The position numbers were made by a program, and so were the translations under genes. A stretch of 64,000 bases of DNA from contig CM034609.1 in NCBI GenBank assembly GCA_020091685.1, positions 13,236,023 through 13,300,022 of the forward strand, in the 5' to 3' direction. A model generated the notes under the pieces. That model was not told where the DNA came from. It did not search any database and saw only the letters and a program-made list of their open reading frames with translations. This document shows positions 27,001 to 39,000 of this stretch, in pieces. This stretch comes from Lutjanus erythropterus (taxonomy: Eukaryota; Chordata; Actinopteri; Lutjaniformes; Lutjanidae). The number at the start of each line of letters is the position of its first letter. Position 1 is the stretch's first letter.

Positions 27001-30000
27001 TGCATCCATAATTCTTTCATTCTGTTTCTAGATCTACTTCTGGGAGTTTCAGCTCCAGAATGAGACAGAGCGCCTGCGTACTCTGTTCCTGCCGGAGCTC
27101 GGGGTGAAGCTGAAGAATCTGACAGGCTACACCACCTACATGATCAGTGTGGCAGCCTTCAATGCTGCAGGGGATGGACCCCGATCCCTGCCCACTAGAG
27201 GGCGCACTCAGCAAGCAGGTGCGTTACAGTAGATCCAGATGTGGCTGAGGAGATTGCAGTGATGTTCAAAAGACCAGTGGTGTTAAATTGCAGCTTAAAC
27301 CTGCTGCCAACAGCATGGAGCTTTCCACAGTCTTGTAGCATGTCTGTATGCCTCTCTGTCTGTCATCTGCACAATTATGATCAGAATTTAACAGTATTGC
27401 TTATGGTGGTTCATGTGCTTGTGTGGAGTTTTTTTCTCAAGGTTAGTCCTCTCTTCAGTCACGAAACATTGCCCCCAAAAGAACAGAAGATGAGTGCTCA
27501 CATCTCAAGTCAAACTTGAACTGAAGTACTGCAGCTTTAAGACAAATATTGCAAGACCCGCTCCTCCTATTCTCCAAGAAAAAGAGCATTTTTTGTAAAG
27601 AGTTTAGCTCTGTCCTGTGGGATATAGCATAAGAGATCAGAGTTGTCTTGGCACCTCCTCCAGGACAAGTCACGGGGGTGGAAGCCTAATGACAGCGGCA
27701 GAGCACTGAATACAGAGTGCGGGGGACACATGTAGATTAGTTTTTTGGCCGCTGCTGCACAAAGACGCCTGTGTTTACCAGCTAGCGAGAGTCCCTCCTC
27801 TGCGGTTTCAGCACAAAAATGGTTTACAGTATAAATTTCTCTTGTCTTTTCCGCCCCCTTGAAGGCTGTGACATTGGCGAGGGGTACAAAGTGCTGAGAA
27901 CTTAAAAACACAGGCAGGAATTTTGGCTCGCTGCACCACAGGCTACTGGGAAGCGAGCCAACACAAGCTTTTGTGAATTTTATGCAGAATTGTGGCGAAA
28001 TCCTGACACTTAGCTGGATCTGGGTTGGGTCAGCAGACAGAATTCTCACAGCTCTCACTCAAGGTCACAGAGTGATTTTGCAAACTCTCATGTCAACTTA
28101 TGTGACTCATTTGCTTTAATAGTCTGTTCTCCGCACTACCTGTTTTTACATGCACAAAATGTTATTGTTCATGCTCTAATAATGAACAAAGAACAATGCA
28201 ACTGCTTTCATTATTAATCTCCTTGTGTTTCTGTTGCATGTCATCTAGAATAACTTGATTTTTTTTTGTTTGTGAATATATCAGATTGCCTGCTGCAGAC
28301 TTTGTCGCACTGATCCAGTGCTCTTTTTGTTTCCAATTTACCCAAATGCAATTCTAAGGTTCTGTCTGTGTTCTGAGAAGTGCTGAGATATTGAGCTTCA
28401 AAGTTTGTGCTTTGCAAAAAAAGCAAAAACGATATGTGGAAATGGTCTCTTTCATAATTGTATAATATCAAATTCCTATCAAATTTGTAAATGTTTTTGG
28501 GGGGAGGGTATAGGTCAAATGTAGATAGAACCTTCTTAACCTAAGAACTCACTTTCTGCTTGGAATTATAAGGTTTTGTCTTGCAAAACATGCAAAGAAG
28601 CAATGATTTTGCATGCATGAGAATGTTAAATTTAATACTGTTTGTGACATTTTCATGATAACTTGTCTTATATCAGAAATGCTGATTGTGATACACAAAT
28701 TTGTCTTACTTTGGGGGAAAGGGGAATCTGATTGATGGATGAAATTAGTGTTTAATTTGTAATTAAGACGACATCAATTCAAATGTAGACTGTTAAATAT
28801 TTATTTCATCATCATTTAAGACATTTTCAGATTTTTTAAAGGACTGAAAGAAAACAGACAGTGCTTCAGTAACATGTTTTCACGTTTCACAAAGTTTCTT
28901 TTTTTAAATTCAACTGTTGAATTCTAAGCTTAGACATTCTCATGAAGGACAGTAGAAATGCTGGACAATTTAGGTCTTTTTGATTGTTTTAGATCTTACT
29001 GAGGAGTTTATGTTGATGTTAACTACTATGCTAGCCAGCTATCACTGGCTTCCTATTGTTACTCTGGCAGGCAGGGACTGCTAACTTTAAGATACGAGCA
29101 CTACACAACTTAAAAAAAACACCTCGCATAATGTTCACAAGAACAGATTTACAATATGGGAATAACTCAGTTTTGACAAAAATGTCACATAGAACATTAT
29201 TAAAATGGATGGAATGTCTTGAGAGTTTGGAATAAATGGGGAAAGGAGCTTCAACAGAAGCAAACTAGTTAAAAATGTCCTAAATTGCTATTATAACTTT
29301 TGAAAACTGAGATGTCTACTGGAGAGGAATGTCAAAACTGAATGAAATAAATATTGCTGCATTTCAAACTGCTTGCTGCATAAGGATTATAAATAAATAA
29401 TGAGTCTATTTATTTATTTTTTCTTATTTATGTGCGTCCCACTTCATGCTTTAATTACAGAATTCACTGAGAATTTACAAATGTTTTCATGAATATGTAG
29501 GCATATCCAGATCTCCGCATTGCAGTTTTGTGAAGAGCTGTCATCACCTCTTTTCTCCTCTTTTCTTCGCCAACAGCGCCGAGTGCTCCCAGCTTCATCC
29601 ACTTCAGCGAGTTGACCACCACTTCGGTCAACGTGTCCTGGGGAGAGCCCAAGCAGGCGAACGGCATCATTGAAGGTTACCGCCTGGTTTATGAGCCCTG
29701 CACTCCAGTAGATGGTGAGAAACTCTGCCTGGAGCCTAATAACCCTGCCATGTCTTGACATTCCTCAGCTGGCTTTCGCAGACAGTGATTTACAATCTCT
29801 TGCCTGGTTACCATATTTTTTCTAACTCACACTGCTTAAGCTCATGCTCTAATCTGTTACAGATGAATATAGGCCCTGCAGTAACATATATGGTGTGGCT
29901 GATAAAAAAATAAGATGGAATGCTCGGGTGAGACTTCACAGCTTTGTCTCTTGCTGCGAGAAACATGGCTAATAGTTGGCTAAGTGTGGTTGCCTGGACC

Positions 30001-33000
30001 AGATTGTCAAGTAATTGGGAGCAGAGGTGGAATGCTGAGCTGAGGCTGCTGTGGTCCCTCAGCTATCCACTAATGGACCCAGAGCAAAGCCGAACAGAGC
30101 AGTAAAGACAGGGAATATCAGTCGGTCTATTAGAAAAAGGTCCTGGTGTCTCTTCCTATCTGGGTATCTAGAAGGCTGCTGGAATAATAGATCTTCTCTG
30201 TTATATATGCAAAAAATGTGCACGTCTCTGATCTGTGAGTCTGTGAGTCTGCACTCTGAGATATACGGGTTCCAAATGGGTTCTAATCAGAACAGTGTGC
30301 TTGTGAAGAACCTTTATTTGAAGAAAGGCTTTGTTAAGGGTTCTTTGTAAGATTAGGGGTTCCCTTAAGAATCCTAAGAACCCCTTTTTGAAGAAAGAGT
30401 TCTTCAAGGACTGTAGACATCCTTGAAGAACTTTTTCATCAAATTTGTCAAGGGTTGCACCATAATATAAAAGGGTTCTCAGTAGAACACCCTGGGTGGG
30501 TTCTCGATAAAACCCTTGGAATACAAAAGGGTTCTTGCTCCTGGGTGGGCTCTTGTTAGCACCTTTAGAAGGTGGAAAGGTTCATAAAACTAGCCTCTTT
30601 CTGGTTTAAGCACCTAATTACGAACCGTTCTGAGCATTTCTACCAAAAAGAAACTGGTTCAGACCCTGAAAAGTTGGTTCCCAACTGTTTGCCTTGGGAA
30701 CCAACTCTGCTGATGACATCCTTGAGTACAATGGTTCCACTCAAAACTGGTGGGGATGTGGACATGGATCTTGAACAGAACCAGCTCAAGAACTAGAGCT
30801 TATTTGGTGGAAAGAGGCTCTATGAAAGGTTCTACAAGGAAAAAACATTTTTTCTAAAGGGACAAGCTGAAGAACCCTTTTACAGTTCTAGTTGGCACCC
30901 TTATTTCTGAGAGTGTGTCTTTTAATGTATTAACTTGTCTGTGTGACTCTGTGTCTGTTCATATGCACAAAGCTTGGCTTTTTGTCGCTTGTAGAAAGCA
31001 GCATCTAGAGTCTTAGTGTTCTCTGTACAGACTCCTCTCCTCGCACTCCAGGTGTCAGTAAGATAGTGACTGTAGATGTGAAGGGCAGCGCTCCCCTGTG
31101 GATGAAGATCAAAGACCTGGCTGATGGCGTCACCTATAATTTCCGCATCCGGGCCAAAACGCTAACTTATGGGCCCGAGGTGGAGGCCAATATCACTACT
31201 GGGCCTGGAGAAGGTGGGACTCTTGTTGACTCTTGTTCTGATGAAAACAGGTGCCTCCTTGACTCAAAAGGGGCCTTTTTTTTCTAACTACTCTTTGTTT
31301 TTGCCCCCTCAAGGAGCCCCGGGCCCTCCAGGAGAACCTTTTATTTCTCGGTATGGCGCTGCCCTCACTCTGCATTGGACCAGCGGTGATCAGGGCCGTG
31401 CGCCCGTCACACGATACGTCATTGAGGCCAGACCTTCAGGTGAGCGACATGCATAAACAGTTTCATAATCATGATGCATTATATAAGACCCGAATACTGG
31501 ACCTGAAGATGGCGCCTATTCAGTCCAATGAGAATTGCTCACCTGGTACAAATGCCAGAAAAGTTTCCAATATGTGCAGTGGTGTTTCCCCCTTTTCCCT
31601 GCCTGCGACTTCTCATTCAGGCCACAGACTTTACATTGTGATGACGCCACAGAAAACCACTTTTTTCAGCTCTAGGAAAGTTTTACAAATATAAAAACCT
31701 CCATGATTCAAAAATTCATCACAGAAAGAGTCATAATTGACCTTCTTTGCAGTTTTAAAGAAGCGTAAAAGCTTCAGAATTCATGAGTAGAGTATTTCCT
31801 GATTTATTTTATGTAGTAGAACAAAACTCTCTTTAGCTATTGTTGTCCATATTTCAGGCAAATAAACTCCATAAAAAATGGACTCTGAAGTCATTTCTGG
31901 GTTTTTGGATTCATTCCTGCAACACTCTCTTCAGGTCTTAATCATACATCCATGGTTTTAACTACAGCTTTGATTATAACTATGATGATATATTTTCTTA
32001 TCTGAACTTACCTTTAGATGAAGGATTGTGGGATATCCTTATCAAAGACATTCCTAAAGAAGTGACATCCTACACGCTTAACCTGGACATGCTGCGAGAA
32101 GGGGTCACCTATGACTTTCGAGTAATTGCAGTCAACGACTATGGCTATGGGTCACCCAGTGCCCCCTCCCCCTCTATATCAGGTACTCTAAACCAAAGAA
32201 TAATGATAACAAAACAATGCTTGTTATGTTTCTTTGTTTATTTATGTTGGTTATATGTATGTGTTCAGCCCAGAAAGTGTCTCCATTCTATGAGGAGTGG
32301 TGGTTCCTGGTCGTGATCGCTCTGGTGGGCCTCATCTTCATCCTTCTCCTTGTCTTCATCCTCATCATCCGAGGCCAGAGTAAAAAATACACCAAAAAAG
32401 CAGATTCAGGTAGGAAACACAACAGCTAGCGTCTCAATTTCAAACGTCTGTTGCTGCAACTTAAGCCATCGACTGCGGTTTGTCTGCCTCTCGGACAGCT
32501 CTGCTGAGAATTGCACTTCAATGATTGAACATCCAAGGTCTATTTTAGAAAATGGGAGTGTGAAGGCTCACACAATTAGACAAATTACCCAGATTTCCTC
32601 AGCATTGTTTAGCTGACAGGGGAAAGATGAGAGTAAAGGTTACTAGTGAAACAGCTGAAATAGGCAGGTGAATAAACATTATTGTTCATGTTTAACTGCA
32701 GTGGGGATCAATACGGGGATAAATGGCTTGGCAGTGGTTTAATGCTCAGGTCATTAGTCAGACTGAGAGTAATTATATAACTACAGCACTGTAGCAAGAG
32801 GCTGTTTTTCATGCTGGTGAATTATCCTGGGTGACATTGCTGCTCCAAGAAACTCTTTATCAGAGGTTGATTCTTCAAATTCAAAAACATGAGGTAGAAG
32901 TTAATCACTGTTAGTAGACTTACTGTTAATACTTCACATTATGGTTGACAGGTAATCACAGCGAGGGCATCTGGAGCTAATTTTTTTTTTAACTTGGTCT

Positions 33001-36000
33001 AATCACCCAGCATTGAGTAGCTATGAGAGGAGAGAGAGAGGTGGGAGATTTGGGGTGGAAAGTGAAGGGTCAGGTCAAGCCTTCCTAAAGCCTCACACCA
33101 GTGACTTTTTTAGCTTGGTCAGCATTTAGCATGATGACCAGTACAGACAAGGACTGTGTTTGTGTGGGGACACAAAGAGCGCTTCTTAGCCCCTTTCAAC
33201 CCCTCCCCAAATTTCTCAGCCATGAAGCTGATCTGTCTTACATGAAGCAGTTTGCTTTAGTAGAGTGCAGGGGCCGTGGCAAAACCTCCTAATTTGCAGG
33301 TCCAGTCTTAACTGTTCGAGGTTAGGGCCTGATTTAGGAAAAAAGTCACACAGATGAACAGTTCCTAAGTCAGTGTCCCTATTCCAACTTATGATATGCA
33401 ATCTGTATTAAACAATCAGCCAAACTTCCAAAATTCTTAAATAAACTCTCCAAACTTTATCATAACTTTCATTTTTCCACCTGTAGTAATAGCTGTTAAC
33501 CAGCTAACAGTAGTGTTCATGAACAGGAGCTCACGAGCTATCATAACAGAATCTAACTGCAGTGTTCAATAACAGTAGAAAGTAAGGGTTAATGTACAGT
33601 GCAGGTCCTAATTGTGATATAACCCCCAAACAGGGTGATGCAGGACCCCAACATGAAGCAGATCATCATGGGCTTATTTCAGAAAAATGACCTCCTCACT
33701 GTGAAATAATGTCCTGTTTACCAAAATAAATCGATAAGTAGACACAAAATATTAATTTAAAAAAAGCTGATTTAAAAATAGTTCATGATCAGCACTGCAT
33801 CCATAGCAATGGTCTTTTCTTCATAGCAACGGTCTGCAATACAGAAATAGGAGACCTATGAATGCTGTAACTGACCAATTAGAATCAAGTATCAAATGGT
33901 TGCATTCGATAACAGTAGCTAATTATGTATGGTAGTGTTTGCCAACTTGTTTAATTGGTATGACTTCTGTAAATTTCACAAAAACGTACTGCTCCACTGA
34001 TGTGGCTGAAAAGCAGCATTTTTACTTGTCTTATGTAAAGTGACTATATGCAAGTTTAAGCCTTATATTTGAGTTTTATTGTGTTGTCACAGTGTCGTCC
34101 TCCTACCCCTGTCCAGGCAACCACTCCAACTGCACGGCTCTGCCTCTGACCCACGGGGAGATGGTGCGCCTGGACGAGGGGCGCTTCCCGGCCCTGGAGC
34201 TCAACAACAGACGCCTCTCCGTGAAAAACTCCTTTTGCCGCAAGAACGGCATCTACACACGGTCAGTCAGTCACGATCACTGCAAACGTGCCATCAGTCA
34301 TACAGTAACAATCAGTCGTGGTGTTCAGCTGACCATTGCATTCATTTCCTGCAAGCAAAGCTTCTACCTCTGACATATTGTTAACTCAGTCTTGTCCGCG
34401 TTTCCTCTTGCTATTCAGTGTGTTGCTTATGATACTGACAGGAATTAATAATGTAGTGTTGTGTGTTCCCCCTCTTCCCTCACAATAGTCTGTCAGTCTT
34501 GAGAGAACAAACCGAGCCTCGAGGAGCCCAGCCGCTGATTTGAGCCTCCTTCCGCTCCCCCCTCGTTGATATTCAGTGTTTGTGTGGAGCAACAATTTAT
34601 AGAAAGGGGTAGCACAATACCAGCTAATTAGCATTCATGAGCTTCTGCGTGTGCTCTTTGTCTGTCCATCACCGCTTTAGACAAAGGGTGCTTATGGGTC
34701 AGAGCCGGCCATTTCACTTCTGGCCTTCAGCCCAGACTTTCTCTTGAGTGCAGTGCTGTGAGGGCCGTCTCAACGTAAAGTACAACAGTGTCGGTATGAG
34801 CACGTGTCCTTCTACCCGTCAGCAGGACTTTGGCAGGCGGCTCGCTCTGTGGTAATATTTAGGTAAACATTAGATAAGAGGAATCTCACAAGCTCTGCGG
34901 CATGAGAGTGGAGAAACACTGGTCAGCATTTGGTGATTGGACGGGTGGTCACACTGTAAAAAAAAATTGAGGCAATTTACTATAATAAGATAAGAGAGTT
35001 TTGAAAACAACTCAAACTCTTAAGTTTTGAAAAAGTTCTAAAAAGTTATACCAAATCATACTTTCCTAGTCCCACCCCTTTTTTGTGCTCCAATAACAGT
35101 TAAGTTATTTTTTAAAACAGTTTCTTGGGGAAGTTCTCTATCACTCAAAGATTCAGGTTTATCAAATGAAGAAAAGTAAATCATCTCAATTTGAGTTTGA
35201 TTCAAAACTCAAAAATCTAGTGAAGGCAGTTGCCTTGAAATTGTGAATTCTTTCAAAGTTGATTTTTTTACAGTGCACATGGTTGTGTTCAGGAGGAGGA
35301 TAGTTCAGAGTCTGCTTCTTGTCATAGCAAAAAAACAAAAAAAACAAAGATGTTGGTTTTCGCACATTGCTGTGCACATTATGGGTGGAATGTGCTAGAA
35401 GGGGTGCATTAAGGGCCGCTGAATCCGTACTGTTTTCTCCTTGACCAAGGAGGCCAAGAAGGGGATCAAAGGGTCTTGAGTTGCTCCCTCTCTTTGAAGA
35501 GCTCCAATCTGGTAACATACTCTTTGCTAATGATGTGTGGACTAAGGGAGGAAGAGTGGGAGGGCTCCCTATGGGATATTTGAAAGGGTGAGGGAGAGAA
35601 GGATGAATTAGACAGATAAGGCGCGGGGAAAAATACAGTGCTCCTAAATAATTCAGAGCTCACTGGCAGCATTTCGGAGTGTGATCGGTAGCAGGATTTC
35701 TTGCCCCTCCCCTCCCCGCTCACGTGTCGCCATCCTTTTAATGTTTGACTCAACCTTGTCTGAATTCTAAGTAGATTTTTTTTTTCTTCTTCACAGTCCG
35801 CCCCCTCACGTCATCCCCTTTAACCCAGAGGAGACGTCCCTTTGTTGTGTCAACCCTTTCATGGCCGTTGTCATGTTGTGTCTTCTAAGCGTCCTGTTCT
35901 TGGCATTCCCAGTGATTTAGCTCCTGCGTATATCTCAGTACATATTAATTTTCATTTGAGAGCTTGTCAAGGTTGTCTGCTTTATGCCTTAATATTACAC

Positions 36001-39000
36001 TTGACATCACAGCGTTTTATGCTTGTCTGTTCTGCCCCCACACACAACGTTTTCCATTTCAGATCATTTAAACATTTACTTTCATGCCATTCCTAATTTA
36101 TGTAATGATTTAGTCTTTTTTTTCTGAAACCAACTGAGCAAACTCTCCTCTTAATGCTGTGTTAGCCTGAGTTACACACTGAGCTCACTGATGTAGCTCA
36201 GTGATGTGAGGGGTAGTGGTCCAGTTATGGCACTCTGACCATCCAATTCAGCCTCAGCAGACCTTGAACGCAGCAGCAGTCATTACTGCCGAGGAAGAAG
36301 AATAATTGTCTGCACAGATGTTTTTCTCTGCTTCACTTTATGGACTTAATGACTGGAGCCAAAAAAGAAGCTAGGGGTCTTTTTACTTGACCTGCGCTCA
36401 TAAAAGAACTTTATAATACTTTGCAGAGCTCAGGGCCATGCTTAGTTATGCAGCTTTTCTGCAGGAGGTCTAAATCTTTGACTGACTCAAAACTGTACAG
36501 TCATTCAGCTCTAATCACCACAAAGAATCCTTTCATGAAGATGCCCTTATGTTTTTATGCAGAATCCTGTTTGTGCATCTCATGAAGGTTGAGGTGAGCT
36601 GAACTCATGCAGAACCTGCCCCCCTACCAAAACCTCCTGACGGACACTTTGCAAAGATCAGAAGGAAACGGCAAAAGAATTAGACCAATTATAATCTCTT
36701 CCTTGCTTTGTGTATTACTCACTTCTCGGGATGCATAAGTAACCCGTCCTGTGCCAGTGTGAACTAAGCTATCATCCTCATTTTCATGGTCGACGAGCCT
36801 GCGCTGAATCTGTACGTATTGATCCCACTGACCCCCACTGAGATGCGAAGCTTCTTCATTTGCAGAGATATTTTGCATCCTTCCAGTAGTCATCTGAGTG
36901 GTGTCAGTCACAGGAATGATCAGACATTTGAATGTCTACGCGACAGTGTTCTCAAAGAGGAGAGAAATCTAAAAATTCTGTTTGAGTTTCCCAAGAAGAA
37001 ATGAAATGTTATTTTTTTATAAGATAAACCCCAATTCCTGAAAGTTTGAGATGTTGTGTAAAACATAAAGAAAAACAGAGTGCAACGATTTGTAAATACT
37101 TTTTGAACTATACTCAACTGAATACAGTACAAAGACAAGATACATAATGCTCAAACTGATTAACTTTTAACACTCAGTAGTATTTGAGAACTGAGGCACT
37201 AACTGCTTAAGTTTTGAAAGTGAAATTCTTTCTCATCCTTGCTTGATATACGACTTCAAGTGCTCAACAGTCTGACTGCTCTGTTGTGTTTCGCATTTAA
37301 CAATGCTCCACACTTTCAATGGCAAACAGGTGTGTGGTGCAGGCAGGTCAGTCTAGTGCCTGAACTCTTTTACTATGAAGCCACATTGTTGTAACATGTG
37401 CAGAATGTGTCGTGGCATTGGCTTGCTAAAATAAGCAGGTAAGTCTCTGGACAAGATGTTGTCTGAATTGCAGCACATGTGGCTCCAAAATCTGTATGTG
37501 TCTTTCAGCATTAATATTTGGGCTTTGACAGATGTGACATGATGCCATGGTCACCCCCATACCAGCACAGCTACTGGGTTTTTCAGTGAGCACTGGTAAC
37601 AATCCAAATGGTCCTTTCCCTCTTTGGCCTGGATGACAAGATGTCCATGATTCCAAAAACAATCTGAAATGTGGACTTTCTCACTTTGCGTCAGTCCATC
37701 TCAGATGAGCTCGGGCTCAGAGAATTTCTGGATGTTTGAAACATTTGTAAATGCAGTGTTCCTGAGCCCATGTTGTACCATTTATGCAGTTATGTGAGTT
37801 TTAATGCGATTATTAATGCAGTGCCATCTCAGGGGTCACAAACAATTAGTTTTTTTAGTTTGAGCATTAAAAATATGTATTTGTTCAATATTCAATTGAA
37901 TAAAAGTCAGAAAGTATTTACAAACCAGTGTATTTTGTTTTTATTTGAATTTTACACAATGTCCCCACTTTTTTGGAATTGGGGTCGATGCCTTTTCGAT
38001 GCTTTCTACCCCTCTCTGACATTCTTTCTCTGTCTCCTTTTCTCCGTCTGTCCAGGTCTCCACCAAGACCCAGTCCTGGAAGTCTGCACTACTCGGATGA
38101 GGATGTCAGCACTAAGTACAATGACCTGATCCCGGCAGAGAGCAGCAGTCTGACCGAGAAACCGTCTGAGATATCTGACTCTCAGGTAAGCACTGATCCT
38201 GGCCTGCCGCCCATGTCCACTACAAGCCTGGAATAGGCAATGTACTTCAATTTAAAAGTAAAATTCAACTGTTCAGTTGAAATTTCTCAAAGTGAGAAAG
38301 TCATAACCTTTCCAAACTCAGAAATACTTTTTTTTATTCCATATTCTTTTACTTTTCACACATTCACCATCTCTCTTCTTGATAACCTTTGTTCTTTTTT
38401 CGTCAGGATCACGGACACTAATCACTGTGAGTCTGCCTAATTATGAAGCTGAATTTTTTTAGGATAAATTAATGACAGTCGGCAAGACAATCTGTCTCAA
38501 GTGGATCACCTCTAAATTAAATATCCTCTGTTAGCGTAGACCAGTCTTGGCTGACATCTCTAGATCTTAGTTTTTAATACTGATTTCTCCCATGAGAAGG
38601 AAGCACGGGGCAGATTCTCATGTCCCATGTGTCTTCAGATGTCTTCGCAGCTAATTAATTTTCCTCAAACCGGAAACATTGTGTTAATCTGGGTTGCAGC
38701 TTGTCATGTGGTGTTTTGAATGGCTCAGTGTGTGTGGAGGAGTTGGGAGGTCCAGGGTTGTTAGAAGTGATGATGGATACAAAAGGCGGAGAAGCTGATC
38801 GCAGCAGATCGTGAACATCTGTCTTCCCACACTCGCGCTGGGTCTCCCCGGCCAATTTATCTGGTACCTGCACAGTCAAAACATTGTTCAGCCCTGTTTG
38901 AACAAACACTGCTCTCGTGGGAGAAACAAACTGGTGTTATTCTTTTCCTCTGCATAGCCTCCTACTGTTTACCTGCCACTTGTGCAAATAAATGGTGCTC

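Noticed and set aside
27567..28058. 163-codon minus-strand open frame in an sdk1 intron
   Set aside because: No recognisable domain, no plausible splice structure or promoter; likely chance.
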